64,000 nucleotides of DNA from Phanerochaete sordida. Taxonomy: Eukaryota > Basidiomycota > Agaricomycetes > Polyporales > Phanerochaetaceae. Of the stretch, positions 22,892-35,700 are shown one piece after another. The notes beneath the pieces were generated by a model. The model was not told where the DNA came from, ran no database searches, and saw only the letters and a program-made list of their open reading frames with translations. Location: NCBI GenBank assembly GCA_019973155.2, contig BPQB01000112.1:1-64000 (forward strand), written 5' to 3'. The first letter of the stretch is position 1, and every line of letters starts with the position of its first letter. The position numbers and the translations under genes are program-made.

Positions 22892-23243
22892 CGCAAAGCC
22901 CGATTCGGAGATCGGCCGCCCTCCCGCCGATCTCCTTTCTCGTCGACACACTCGTTGGCCAGCTCCTTTGGGTATGTCGACCGCTGTCTCGGACTGGATC
23001 CACATTCAGGCTTACTAGGTGACGCAAGGACGCGCACGGACCAGTTCTCGCGCGGTGCGGCGTGTTCATCACCCCCATGCCCCTCCCCGACGCCGTCAGC
23101 GACTCGTGCAGTCGACCACGTCTATATGCGTCTGCTCTACTCTGCGACGCCATCGCAAACACACCGAACCCACCAGAGCTTGTACATCCGACCGTTGCGG
23201 ACTGAAGACCCGGTTGCCGCGCGGGTAGAGTTTTGCCTAGCCA
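22892..23243. repeat. Diverged duplicate of 1449-1870
   Basis: This is the second copy of the block described at 1449. It directly abuts the end of the F-box duplication, but its partner near 1449 is not beside an F-box gene, so the two duplications are independent events or the block has moved. Confidence 0.6.
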
Positions 23244-24245
23244 GGTGCACTCACTTCCTCGGTACTAGCCTCTGGAATATGATTTACACAGCGTACCTTG
23301 TGCTTACAGGCGCAACGCCGGGCTCGCTTCATAGCTCTTGTGTTGCTGCTGGGATGACTCGGTACCCTCGCCAGATTCTGCTCATGGCGCGCAGCTTCGC
23401 TGTAAATGTGGACGGCTTTACTTCGCTCAGCGGCGCGTTCCAGACCGCGAATATCGAATGTAAATTGGCTGGAGCTGCCGAAGCTGAAGCTACGCCTCAG
23501 AGCTGAGGAAGTGGATGGTAACCGGTGCGTCTACCCGTCTACTCGTTGCCAGCGTGTTTCAGGCTGAATATCCGCTCAACGTAGAAGGCATATCATTCAA
23601 CGGGAGCGGTATGGCGAGTTCCGGACTGGGAAGAGCGTACGGAGCTCAGAGAAGACCAGGTGCGCACTCCCGCTCCGACGCTGTTTGCAATCACCCTCCG
23701 AAAAGCCCCCTTGCATATCCTAATTGCGCCTGGCAGTCTCATTTCGCCACGCACAAGGCCCGTCGTACCGAAGCCCTGGAGATGAGCACGCGCACGATAC
23801 GACAGCTGCTGCAATGCGCTGGCGACCCAACGCGCACGCCTGTACCTATATCCCACGGCTTCTTTCACACCCCATGCCTTCGTCCAGAGGCCTCCACGAC
23901 CCATGTCGTCTTCTAGAGGCCGCCACGACCCATCCCTCTTTCCACGACCCATGCCTTCTTCCACGGACCACGCCCCGCCTCCCTACAATCTACCCTTTCC
24001 AGGCCGTCCCAGCCCTCAACAATGCCGTTGCCGATATCTCCACCACTACAACCCTCGTTTGTCAGCGTGCTGGGTCATGATCTTGGCTAGAGCTCTGCAC
24101 GATTGCTAGGTGAGTGCACATGTTCATTTACGTAGCCGCCCTCGCGTAACCAATTTATCGTCTCGCCACTCTAGGCGTTCAGCTCAGTTCCTTCCGCGCT
24201 TCATGCGCTTCAACGTGTATCTACGTTCAGATGGTCCGCCAATAT
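23244..24245. other. No supported gene
   Basis: The stretch has several short open frames without family signatures. A pyrimidine-rich imperfect repeat around 23875-23985 (ccacgacccatg... units, such as cacgacccatgtcgtcttc and cacgacccatgccttcttc) suggests local duplication of a ~30-60 bp unit. Confidence 0.35.
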
Positions 24246-25045
24246 CTAGTGTGGCCGCAAATACAAGGTATGTCGTCAATTATCTGATTATGGAGACGGT
24301 CGCTCACAGGGAAATCTTTGGGTGCGTTCCAGAGGCCTGGAAAGACGGACAAAATGGTAAAACGTCTCAGGCCCGTACGCCTTTCCAAGACAAATACCCA
24401 CGTTGAGGACGCGTTACTCGACGTTGGGCTTCCAGGGTGTCCGACGCCGGGCATGAGGCGCCGAAACCACCTTTTTCGTTGGGGCGACGCCGCGGAGGGC
24501 AGGTCAGGGATCATGGTTCTCAGATCTTGCGGTTATAAGGTACGCTCATTGATAATACGTCGTGTCTAAGTGCTCACATCGTGTGCCAGATATTGAGAGT
24601 ACCCTCGTGGTAGAGGTTTTGGATAGTCTCGACAAGATGGACGCTCTACGCCTGGCCTCAAGCTCGGCAGCGGCTTCGTACTAGTCGCGTGGCTCTTCAG
24701 GTATGATCTGTAGAATCCATCAATTCTTGCTCGCGGAGTTCTGACAGATGTTCATTAGCTCTGTCGGGCATGCATGCCTTGCACACGCGCCCTAGGTCAT
24801 GCCTGGGGGGTCTATCGTAGGACGAAGCGCACAGCCCTTGGCGAGCTCTGTCAATCCTACGATAAACCCGTGGATCCTACACGCTGGTGCCAATCGCAAT
24901 CTTGGTACAGCCGCCGAGGCGTCCAGCCACGGCGCGACATGCAGGCTTTAGAAGCGGGAGGCGGGTTGCTAAAGGTGAGGGTGCTCACAACGACTGCTAC
25001 TGAGGTAATAGATACTAATGAATTCGCGCAAGTGCAGGTCTCACA
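24246..25045 (+). repeat. Relic block homologous to 3055-3945
   Basis: See the entry at 3055. Here the block lies upstream of the intact four-exon gene at 25.9 kb, with about 880 bp between, which probably shows the ancestral arrangement. Intron-like signals remain (gtatgtcgt...gctcacag at 24263-24312) but no continuous protein can be assembled. Confidence 0.55.
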
Positions 25046-25926
25046 GTAGGTCTAACGTCGATTGGTTCCTGCCTCTGCAAGCACTCATGGCGACCGCGAA
25101 CCATTCTTCCAGCGGGTCTCAAGATCCAGACGTGGTCAAGTACGCACGCACGCGGCCCTGGCCTCTCGACCTCGACTGCAGGCTGTGCCTCCAAGGGGCG
25201 CGAATTTCGGTTCAACTGCCCGTGGAGTTCGAGCACGGTTCAGGCGTCCGCGTTGAAGATGTCAGGGGCGGAAGCGCCGCCCAGCGGGCAAGGGACGGCC
25301 AACGGACACCAGAATATCGGAGGACCATTCAGACGCTGGGCCTGGGTGGGGCCTGGCGCAGAGATTTGCGTACGCATCCCATTGGTGCTTTGGTCGTTCT
25401 CACTGCTTATATGCGTGATGTCAGCTTTGCTGACCACGACCGCGGGGCTCCGGAGCCCGATAATGAAGTCGCGGCGGCCCGAACGCACGCGTTCGTCAAG
25501 ATATCTTTCGGTGATCGTGGTGGCGTGCTCAAACAGCCATCTAACTCGTGTCCACTTTCAGCCGTCGCACGAAGGCTCTCTCAATGACCGGTTGGTGACG
25601 GCCAGCGATTCGTGTCCCGGTCTCTCGCGACAAGCACCCCACCACGGCTCGCGATCTGTCAGGATTTGATGCTTTCCTAGGCTTCTAAGGTCAGATTCTT
25701 GTATAGTGCGAATACAAGCCTGCATATGCTCTAGTCTATCTGATCGTCTGCGCATTCCTCGACGACGGAATTCGAACACCACATGCATCTCGGCCTAGCG
25801 CCCGTTCGTGGTCGGGCCAAGTATATCACCCAGCCCAGACCAAAACCTCGTCAGCCATTGCTAGCCACTCAGCCAACATGTCTCGCTGTCAGCAGCCTTT
25901 CTCTACCCGACACTCCTTCTCTCGCC
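25046..25926. other. Upstream region of the four-exon gene; no gene recognised
   Basis: No supported gene. Open frames at 25018-25669 overlap in several frames and lack domains. The last ~150 bp are rich in pyrimidines and are probably the promoter and 5' leader of the gene starting at 25927. Confidence 0.35.
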
Positions 25927-27091
25927 ATGGCATCGCCTCCAGCCACGTCTGTGTCCGCTCCAATCGTTGGCCATGAGCTCGAAAAGACACTCTCAGGATC
26001 CGTTCTATCTGCTGTTGTGGAAGCCGCCAAGACGCAGAGCATACAACTACCCGCCGTCTCCAACGACTACTTGATGAAGGCACTCCGTCCAACCCAAGAG
26101 CAGCAGTTCGCGAACGACATAGACGACGCCCGGGCAGAAGCGGAGCTCATGCGTTCCTTTGGTCGCTTGGTGAGCGATAAGATACCCGATGGGTCGTATC
26201 ACGTCCTTTCCGTACGTCATATTTGCGTCCCAATATTCGCTGCTGTGTCTGCGTGACACACGCGATACTAAATAGCTATATCCACAGAAGCTGCGCAACT
26301 GCCTCCACGACCCCATGCTCTGGGAAGCCGTCGCGAAACGCGCGTCACCTCCACCGTTCAGCGACGAAGTTCAGAAGATGCTGCGCGACCACTCCATCGC
26401 AGCTAACGGAGGAAACGGGAAGGGGAACATGCAACTCACCCCCGTATTCGTCAGACTCATCTTGAGGAGGTACGGGCTAGAGCAGGGAGATGGTCCGATG
26501 GAGGAGTGGCTTTGGGGAGCATTCAAGGACATCATCACGGCCGGGGAGGAGGCCTACATCATCACGTAAGTGAACAGCCTTTCCTTCGTATCCATGCTCA
26601 CTCTGAGCTCGACGACATCAGACTTGTTTCTGCGGGGCCTGTCAAGCGTAAACTGCAATACAGGCGCCCCGACATCCTGCAGAATCGCTTCGACAAAATC
26701 ACTCAGGAAAAGAAGACTACCTCTAGACGGACCGTGGAGGAATTGCTACCGGACGTGAAGAGCAAGGGTAACGAAATCGCACAGAAAGGTCAGTTCATAT
26801 ACGTCTGTACGTCGCCGGGGCTGACCATCTCCCACAGCGCGCCTTATGAAGACCTTGAATACGAAGGAGCATAAACGTTCCCAGACCACTGACGCTACAT
26901 CTTCGTCAACACACAAGGCCAACGTACTCACCGACCACAACGCTATCGGCTCGAGCACTAGCGAGGTCACGTTCACAGAGACGAAGGCGCTCCCTCGACT
27001 CGTATTCGTCCCTCGGGTCGACATTGAGGATGGCAAGAAGAGCCGCGTCGTGTTTACCAATGGGAAGGCACCTTCCAGCAATAACATCTGA
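25927..27091 (+). CDS. Unknown four-exon protein
   Basis: Exons are 25927-26211, 26288-26565, 26622-26788 and 26838-27091, with introns of 76, 56 and 49 bp that have clean donors (gtacgt, gtaagt, gtcagt) and CAG acceptors. All frames join, giving 327 residues. I do not recognise a domain. The first two exons read like a folded, mostly helical domain (HELEKTLSGSVLSAVVEAAK, KLRNCLHDPMLWEAVAKRA). The third is basic and coiled (RFDKITQEKKTTSRRTVEEL). The last is polar and probably disordered, ending near GKAPSSNNI. The third intron could instead accept at 26664, still in frame. A truncated copy of the last exon and 3' flank lies at 4057-4330, so the gene has been duplicated and one copy broken. 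ATG 25927 is the first Met followed by plausible coding sequence. Confidence 0.75.
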
Positions 27092-27154
27092 GGTGTGCTT
27101 TCGACCCTTCGTCTCAGCAGCCTCTCGCATCAGCCATTGTCCGTCACAGTTTAC

Positions 27155-27295
27155 TCCCATCCGTAGCCCATACGAGGCCATTATTCTTGCATACTATCAT
27201 GTCATTGACTTCGTCTACTATTACATTTGCATGCACACCATCAGTGTTGAAGGATACAAGTCTGATGTGGTTGGCCCGGGCTCGTCGATGTACTC
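27155..27295 (+). repeat. 3' flank shared with 4190-4330
   Basis: Downstream of the four-exon gene, the run cccat-cg-agcccatacga, cattattcttgcatac, cattgacttcgtc, ttacatttgcatgcacac matches the segment at 4190-4330. This confirms that the copy near 4 kb arose by duplication of genomic DNA. Confidence 0.7.
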
Positions 27296-27838
27296 GGAAG
27301 CTGATATGAAGACACGAGCGAGATGTGATGCGTGTTAGCACCCTCTGGTAGCACATCGGGCGGGGACGTTCATCTCACTCCGTCCCGCCCAAGCACTCGT
27401 ACGCCAGCTTCGCTCTCTGAGTCATTGCCGTCCACTGAAGCAGCGGACGAGCTGCTCTCATCTCCAGTGACCACGCCGACGGCTGCAGTACCGTCAGCGC
27501 GAACGGCAATAGCGGAGGCGTCATAGGGCTTTGGACGAGGAAAAGAGACGAGCACAGAGCGGGGGAGGACGCGATGCGAGTGATGGCAGCGCCGTTAGCT
27601 CCAGCGTAGGCGTCTTAAACCTCAGCGGCGTAGGGCGCTGCAGCGGGGAAGCGATTGACGGGGCAGGGCAGATTGTTCGCCAGGGGCCTAGGGAGCCTTC
27701 ACGGGCACGGCCGCCCGACGTATAGCGTCGGTGAAGGTGACTGTAGAAGCCAAGCGCGATGGAGCCGTCTATATAGTTTCGTGAGATGAGCATGGCAAGC
27801 CTCCGCAACATGCTCGACTTCACCTTCAACGTGGAACC
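27296..27838. other. Convergent intergenic region
   Basis: This lies between two genes pointing toward each other. I see no gene in it. GC-rich frames at 27332-27829 on both strands lack any signature. Confidence 0.35.
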
Positions 27839-29130
27839 TCACACGAGATTCCGCGGAGTAATGAACTTCGCGTCACCCAAAGCTGAGCTGCAGCATCTTG
27901 CATCTTTCAACCGTCGCTGGAATCCAAATGTTCTCTCCGTATGTGTGTCGGTCGCCTCGCCGACCATCCTGTCTGTTGCCGTCAGCGTTTCATCCGCCAT
28001 ACTCCTCTTCGGCGGCGGTTGTAGCGGCTGCTGTTCCGTAAGCAAAAATGTACGCAGCTCCGGCGGCGACAGCGCCGGTTCTTTCGACTGGGACATCTTC
28101 GGTGGCTCGCGTTGAGCACAGGCACTTTGTCTACCGTAGATGATCCACTCACCAAACCGCATATATCCACCAATGTCAACGTCGGGCTCTCGCTCTCGGG
28201 CTCCGCTCGCGGCAGAGCTGGTGGCGGCGCCTTTCCTTGGGAGCGACCGAACCGACGACAGCGCACAGGGCAGTGAGGCCAACAACAGGAACGGTGGCGA
28301 TGCCTTCAGCACCAGGTCAAACCTCCCAAGCTTCTTCGGCGTCAGAGTAATAATGGCGTCGCCGCCGGTGAGCGGAAATATTTCGCCAGCAGCGAGGATG
28401 GAGGGGACGGGTAGACGCATGGTTCGATAGGCTCGGTCGTCGGCGAAGAGGTCAGCGTCTTGACGTGGGCACGAGGTCAGGTACAGCGGGGTGGGTAAAG
28501 TGAGGACGTCGTGGATGGAATCGTGGTGGCGTTCGTCGCGCAACTTTATTCTGAAGCTGTGCGATACTGGTAGGATGACCCCTAGGAAGACGCTGTGCGC
28601 GGCCGTTGATATCGTACCCTGTGACAAGCATCAGCTTCACAAACACATACGTTCACAGAACAATGCTACGCACCACTGATAATATCAGCCCTGACATATC
28701 ATGCACAATTGGTCGACGGTACGCGTTTTCTGTGCGGGATTTAGATGGGATAGTAGACGGATATATATCGCGACGACACACACCTCGGGAAGGGTATCGC
28801 AGGTCACGGTGTCGGAGTAGAGACTCGGCTTGGGAGAGCGCAATGGTCTTGACGAAACCGCAGCATTCGAGTCACTGTGTGAGCTGGCGAAAGATGGTAC
28901 GCGTGCGTCAGGGACCTATATGCGCGTGATTTTGCAACCACACACACCTTGCGCTCAGTTTCTGCTGCCGCATCATCTGCAAGTACCCGCAAATAACTAC
29001 TCCCTGCCTCCATTTTCACAGAGTCTATGCAAGCTAAGTCCGCTTCGTCGGCTTTGTCCTGCTCGGGACCATAGGACGGAACGACCCCGGAGGCCGCATC
29101 TAACGATCCAGGTGATTGAGCACCTCTCAT
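27839..29130 (-). CDS. Unknown three-exon protein
   Basis: Minus-strand exons are 29130-28946, 28874-28784 and 28618-27839. Phases join (2 then 0) and give about 351 residues. The first donor could be gtgtgt at 28945 or 28947; only the former keeps the frame. The second intron (~165 bp) is long for this locus and could hide another exon. G/C-rich third positions and runs such as SHSFRIKLRDERHHDSIHDV, PTPLYLTSCPRQDADLFADD and AIITLTPKKLGRFDLVLK look like real protein with beta-strand character; RFGEWIIYG and ELRTFLLTEQQP follow. I cannot name the family; an arrestin-like beta fold is only a guess. The last ~25 residues (CCSSALGDAKFITPRNLV) look poor, so the true 3' end may be spliced differently. 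Confidence 0.55.
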
Positions 29131-30904
29131 TCTCGCCTGCTTTCTAAGATGGCCCTCTCCTAGCCTTGCTGTAGTCTCCGATACGCGACCTTCTCGTGCG
29201 AGCTCCCAGCTACCGCTTCGTCGTCGTTGTGGATGCTCTGCCCAAAATTTCAGCGGCAGGATCCGCCACCGTGGGGCTCGGCAGCTCGCGGTAAGATTCG
29301 TGACAGAGCCGCGCGAGGACAGTGCCTTCCAGGGGTCGTCCGCAGCAGTGGGCTCGGTTCCGCAAGCTCTAGGTGTGTGCCGTCGTCACCGTTGTAGCTA
29401 TCTTCGCGTGCATCTTTCACTGCGCCGAGCACGACTTCGATGGACGGCTACCGTTGCACAGCTGTGGTGAGCCTTCCGATCATTATGCTGCGACAGTGGA
29501 TATGCGACGGTCTCGAGTTGCATCTGTAATTGCTCAGGATGCGCCGCGTCGGTGATAGCTATGCAGGGCGTACCATAGCGATACAGGAAGGTGCAGCTCC
29601 AGATGTACAAAGATACCGCGGTGCTGACGTGGGCGGCGCGGTTTGCCTCTGGCCAAAGTCATGGGACCTGATTCTGTGGGCTTCGAATGGATGAGCGAAC
29701 CGCAGAGACGAATCGCAAGCGAGTCACGTCTCACTCGTAGTCCAAGGTGGCACTGGGATGTCGTGTATACCAGACAAACTGGCGAATGCAGAGGGCACAG
29801 GGAAAGCAGGCGAGAAGGATTCGCCTGTACGCCAGGATTTGAGCCGCGGAGAGCTGGGAAGGCGGACGCACGGGGAGTCGGGGATGAGGCGGCGGAGCTC
29901 CTGCAGGCGTCTACTCCACGTGGCCGTAACGAAGACGGCAGCTCACTTGCCATTCAGGGATTAGGCGCCGTCGCACACGCTTTGCGGACGACCTCCCACC
30001 AGCCGTCGCCATCCCACCTCGCACTCACTGCCCCCAGCACTCCGGCCCGCGTCGCGAGCAAAGTTTTGTGAAGACTCAAGCAAGATCCACCTGTTCAACG
30101 TCGCGCCCGCCCCGGACTCGCTGCACAATGTGGGGCTGTCGTGAGTCGTGCGCTGGCGGCCTCTGAGGAAATACGCGTTGGTCGCAGTCAAGGTTCCGGA
30201 CAGGATGGCGCCTCAGTATCACAAGGGCTGGAGAATACAGCCTGGTAATTGTACGCCCACAAGCCTGGCTTCGAGGGTCGCCTGGACCAGTTGTCAAGCT
30301 CTCCCAAGGAGTGGTTTCGTGAACGTGTGCGTTCATGTCTACGTTCGCTGTCTCGGGCGGTCGAGCTAACCTTCTAGGACAGTCACGCAAGAGTGCGCGC
30401 TTCTAAAAGCCTTCTACGACTTTGGATAGACGACGTTCGCGACTTCCTCTCCGGGGAACCCGCACCCCTCGGGAGCTTCGGCTAAGCGGCTGCATGGACG
30501 ACGCGCAGAAGGGTATGAAGCTCCTGACCAATGTACGTCTGAGATAGCGTCTGACTCCTCTACTTCGAAGCTGAATATGTCCCGTCAGCTCACTGGCATC
30601 TGGAAATACTCATTCACATCACACGGCCAAGTGTGTCGAAGACCGCTGTTCGTGCGGTCGAGAAGCTCGGCAGCTTCGTCGTCTGCAAGTACTGCACCCC
30701 GCTTGGACTCCGGGACTACCTCAAGGGCTGGACAAAGAACTCACAGGTAGCGCGTGTCGAGTAGAGCGATATCAGTGCGTCTCACAGCTATTTCCTGCTC
30801 ATCCATATTTGACCCGCCCCGCAGTGCTGTACACGGAGGAAATACCGGGGCTACCTGTTGCAGAAAGCTCTTTAGAAGATGCCGGCTGCGAAGGAGCTAT
30901 ACAA
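29131..30904. other. No supported gene; holds the second copy of the 56-bp element
   Basis: No gene is recognised. The 56-bp near-identical element at 29904-29959 lies here. Intron-like pairs occur in the 30360-30760 region with short open runs between them, suggesting decayed exons without a recognisable family. Confidence 0.3.
29904..29959. repeat. 56-bp element nearly identical to 4645-4700
   Basis: This is the second copy of the element described at 4645; only two of 56 bases differ. Confidence 0.75.
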
Positions 30905-31150
30905 TGAGCTCTGATACCATCTACGCTCGCACGGCGCTCGTACAAAAGGGCCACGCTGTATATATACGCCTAAATGTGCGCCTCGTCCCCTTGTATCATA
31001 CATCTCCTCTCCTTTAGCCCTGTGCTGTCTCTGCAACCTGGTCCTCGGAACGTAGCATGTTTGGCTGGGTTGACGGATCCTGGATTGGAGCGTCGTCTGC
31101 GGCATGATGATCGTCGCATGGAGAATTTTGCAAGTCCCAGCTTGGGTTAT
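30905..31150 (-). repeat. Diverged block shared with 39240-39500
   Basis: Shared stretches include tctgatacca-ctac/tctgaaaaca-ctgc, tatgtgcgcctcgt-ccttgta, ctgtctctgc, gtagca, tcctgga and gcgtcg. Each copy lies a few hundred bases downstream of a minus-strand MYND gene, so the MYND gene and its downstream flank seem to have been duplicated together. Confidence 0.55.
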
Positions 31151-32057
31151 CATTGCGTATGACAAATCGTGTCCCGGGTATCGGCGGAATGAGAGCTAAC
31201 CTAGCTGAGAGGTACGAAGCCACTTTCGGCCTGAGCTTTACGGCAGCGCTCTGCGCACCTCGTCTTCGCACGCGTCGGTCCAACGTCGGTTGGGCACGCG
31301 TGTGATACAGAGGTGTGTGCCCCATCGCTCGTACTTCGTCGCCTTCTCACAGATCGTTTTATCCCCTTACCGGCAGCTTGCGCGTAGAACACACACATCG
31401 TCGCACGTCTCGCGGTAGGCCCGAACTGGAGAACGTAACTTCACTTCTGCACGCTTCCGCCGGCACGTCCTCGAAAAGCTTGCCCAGCCCTCGCGTCTCT
31501 GCCATTCGCCGTCGTCGCACTAGCGCGATATCGAATGTGCGATTCTGGCGGTTTAGGGGGCGTCGACGTCCTGCCTTGCGCCCCGCGCGCATGCAACGAA
31601 CACACGTGCTTCGACGACGACGCTCGACCCGCGCGAGGCTCAGAACACAGCTGCGCCGACCCTGCAAACAGTAGCGGCACCTGGCGACGGCGATGAACAT
31701 TGCGAAGGAACGCAAGGACCGGATATAGGATTGTGGGTTAGAGTCGTGAAGATGAATGAGGAGATGGATGCCACGGTGGCCGTGCAACGTTTCATATGTA
31801 TGAGGTTACGCTCGTACGCTCAGTATATGCGATGTCGAAGCAGGCCTAGACTTCGAGTCTCGTCGCGCCAACCCTAATAAAAGCATGCGCATCGGATTAC
31901 GCATTACGCCATGTCTCATGTTCTTCGACCTCCAGGCTACGGTACATGCTGTGATTATATGGTGTCTCAGGTAGCTGCACGGCTGGTACGCGATTGATGG
32001 CAACGTTATGTAGCCATGGTCGTTGCCGGAAATATACATGACGGTGAGGATAGGATG
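31151..32057. other. No supported gene
   Basis: This is the 3' flank of MYND copy 2. Frames around 31315-31787 overlap on both strands and lack a signature. Confidence 0.3.
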
Positions 32058-32757
32058 CTACTTCTTCGGCGGGGCGTACTCGAGGCCACGTAAGATCGCC
32101 CAGGAGCTGGTATCCTTCACGGGAGGCATCATGCTGCGGATGGCCACACATACGGGGGGCCTTGAAGTGTGGCTGCTTGAGTCACCTGGCGGCATCGTGC
32201 CCCCCTCCATGATCTCCAATAACCTCGGTTGAAGAGTCTTCTTCTCGGTAACCTCAGCGCGCACCACCACCCACCGCGGGTCCGAGCCCTCCGCCTCCTT
32301 CTTCAGCTCGACTCGGATTATGAGGGCATAGTCCTTCGCGTTCTGCGGGTTTTGAACGGTGTCGAGCATCTCGTCCGCGAGCTTCGTAAAAAACGAGGAG
32401 TTGCGCTTCGCGAATGCGTTGAGAGTTTCGGCTCGTTCGGCGGCGTAGCGTGGAGCGATGGCCTGCTCGGCCTGGCAGGCGGGTTTGTGGTTAGGCCAGT
32501 CAGCGCGCTGGCACTCCTTGCTCTGAGGAATGTGTCAGTGCGGACGGCAGTGCGGAGGACGGACAACATACGCAGTAACGCGTGCCTCCGTGGCACCCCG
32601 TGCATCGGAAGAGAGTTCCGTCTGCGCCGGCGCGCTTCAAGCAGTGCTGGCAGGCCCGATGAATCTTGGGCCCTACAGCCGCCAGGTCGCGGCGCGATGC
32701 GGAGAGCAGGAGGTTTATTTTGTCGCATGTGAGGAACGAGTTGGGGGGTGGCGCCAT
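32058..32757 (-). CDS. MYND zinc-finger protein (copy 2)
   Basis: Exons 32757-32572 and 32522-32058 flank a 49-bp intron (gtatgt...ctcag), giving 216 residues. The MYND finger lies at residues 36-79: ACQHC, RCTGCHGGTRYC, then after the intron SKECQRADWPNHKPAC. All eight zinc ligands are present. The intron falls right after the sixth cysteine, exactly as in the copies at 5.0 and 39.9 kb, which shows common descent. The C-terminal half (KDYALIIRVELKKEAEGSD, WVVVRAEVTEKK, VCVAIRSM) parallels the same region of the other copies. The N-terminal ~35 residues vary between copies. It probably binds other proteins; no enzyme domain follows the finger. ATG 32757 fits the N-terminal length of the paralogues. 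Confidence 0.85.
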
Positions 32758-35700
32758 GTTCGCGAGGAGGGGATAGCGCAGGTTGTGGTGGTTGAGGAGA
32801 AAGGCGAGATGGCAGCATGTGGAATCCGAACATGCAGGAACACGTGGGAGACCCTCCCGCATGTGAACCCCGCGCGCAAATCTGGACAGAATGTGCTGTC
32901 GACGACTGCTTTCGGATTGCAAGCGTGCAGTCGCCGCCGAAGCTTGCACCAAGGGTGGCAGGTGGGCGCCTACGCGGTGTGCTTCCTGCCTGCGCTCCAC
33001 TGGGCGTCGAGACTTGGCCATTTATCCGCGCACCCGGCGAAACGCTGGAGGTACCTGGCCACGTATTTTGCATACCGGCGGTCGTAGCTATACCATGAGA
33101 ATAGCGAGTCAGAAAGGTGTATTCGTAGTACCCGCCACGCACCTTCGTCAGGACCGCAGAGTCATGCGTGCGACACGCCGATCTTCATGACGTAGCCATG
33201 CCGGCAGGCTATGCGAAGAGTACGGCGCCTGGAAAGCTTCTCAGTGTTAGAACGTGAGGTCGATAAACGGCAGCTACTCACGACACTCGAGCTGATGTAA
33301 GAGCCGCGAGGTGCGATCGCTCGATACATTCATGAGCTAAATTGTAGATTTCAGCCGCGCGCCGCTCAGCCTTACGCTGGGCCTACCGGCTCGCGCAGCG
33401 AGTTAGGGCCCAGAGAAAGCTAACGACGAAGGTGAGCAAGAGATTGGATACAGATGCATGCACATACCGACATCGATGTGTCTCTGCCTCTGCGTCCTTG
33501 CACTCGCTGAGTCGTCGAGCACTTGCAGTGACCACCGCAGCGCGTTTCGTAACCACCAGACTGCGAGGATGATGCAGTCTGGCGAGGGCTCTGGAATATT
33601 TGCCTTGGCGCCAGGCGCGTCAGGATGTGCACCATCGGACCTTGATAATAGAACTTTAGACGCAAGCGTCATTCTCGCATACGAAGGCATGTATTCCAAC
33701 ATGAGACGTTCCAGGACCTGTACAAATCGGGATGCGGCAATTGATGTAACGGTACACCTGTGGTACCCTGTGAGCGTCGCGCAGGTTCACGAGACACTGA
33801 GACGCACCATAGGCTGTAGAGTGACGCAGAATATTGGTTGTCAGAATCAAGTACAGACGTGGTAGATGAAGAAAGGTCCGTGAGGGCCAATTGCTGAACA
33901 GCGCACTCGGCGGTGGTGCTGGTAGTGACGAAAGGTTCATTCAACATTCACGAAGCCATGGGTGCGACGCGTACCTCGTCTTGATGTTGACTTGATTCAG
34001 ATTTCATTTTACCCCCAGGACGATACCGCGTTTGGATCTTTGCAACCCCATGAGTTCATATCCAGCGATCTCGAAGAAGCGAAAGACACCGCACCTGCAT
34101 TGCTCCACGATATCTTCGTGTACAGCTACCTACCGCTGGCCATGCGGATCCTCATGCGCGCCGAGGAGTAGTTCTTCCCAGTGATACCGCTAGGGGCTGT
34201 GCACCCTGCAGTGGACGATGGCGTAGCGCGGTTCCGCGTGCGGCGACTGTCCTCGTCGCGCATGTCAGCCCGATATGCACCTCAATCGCCGCAGCGCGTG
34301 TGCTGGCGTCTCGTCGCGTGTCTTTGCGCAGGGTGGATGTAAGGTTGGGCAAAGGAAGCGCGAGTACGCGACCACCGCCTCGTCCTGTCTGCGATTCGTG
34401 TTCGTGTCCTGCAGAAGTGCAATTAAATAAGACAATGGTGTCAAACTGGAGGTGCATGTCTAACGTACCTTGCCAAGCTCGCGCCGGATCGCGTAGGCCG
34501 TCCTGTGAACTTTTCCCTCCTACTTGCCCTCCTTGACACACTTCGCGCCCGTGATCTCATGCAGCTCAGCGATATTTTGATCCTTTTATTCTTTGTGAAT
34601 ATGTAGGCTTGAGCTTCGGAGACGACAGAGGTCAGCGTGAACGTGTCGATATGGAAGGGTCGGGAAACGCACCTGTTCCGTTCACTCTGTGAATCGGTCA
34701 TGATCGCTTGGGAGCGCGATGTAAGAAAGGGTGTCAAGCCTTCATGTTGATCGTTACTCTGAAAAGTGGGCGCATACTCCCATTAGCTCAAACGTTCACG
34801 CAATACTGCGAGTACACTCACTTAGGGTTCCGCGTCTGAGTCTGCCGCTGCACCCGCTGCCATCGTATCCAGTCGACACCTGCTGCTTTCTGAGCATACA
34901 CCAGTCTCGGTGCGCAATCTGCTCGTTCTCATCCGGTCTGGCGGCAGCAGGTGGTCGCGAGCTTGAGCTTGCAGATGATGGAGCCAAGTCGGACCAATGC
35001 GCGCCCCTACTATCTAGAGAAGCCCATGGAAAAGCGCAGGTCCTGTGCAGCTGTAGTTCCGCTCGCACCTAAGTCGTCTCTGAGCGGCAGAGTTGGACAT
35101 GACATTGAGACTGGCGATGGCTGGGACTTACAGATTATGCGAGCGCGGTGAAAGCTCTGGAAGGTAGGATGCCCTAGTCGCTATCTGACATGGCGCAAAG
35201 TCAAGGAGTGGGCACTCTTCGGTCAGCAATGTGAGCGTGTATCGATGTCCGGACGGATAGCTGGCGGCAGAGACGGCGGGAGGAGGCAGCGGAAGAAAGT
35301 GCGGGGAATATTGCAAACGGTTGGTGCCTAATCAGCGCGCGCTTCGTGGCGTCTCAAAATGACGCGCCTCGCTGCGCGCTTTGCTCCTGCCTCCTCCCGC
35401 ACTACTGCTGCCCAGAGTTCCGGTCGCCCCGACACTTGAACGACCTCGCTGCTAGTCTGCATTACTTCCCAAGGCTCGCTTGCGTCGCACCGCGACTCGG
35501 CCGCGTCACCATTCTGCCACCGCCTCACAATAAGCGAGACTGACGGAAATACAGCCTGCAGACAAGCCCTTCGCGCGGCCCAGCCCATCTCGTGCCCAGC
35601 GTGCCCAGCTGCCGACATTCACGATCGTTGCGAAGCCTCCGATGCACACGCTTTTGTGATCCCTCAGGCTCCCGCGCCAAACCTTCGCTCAGGCCCGTCC

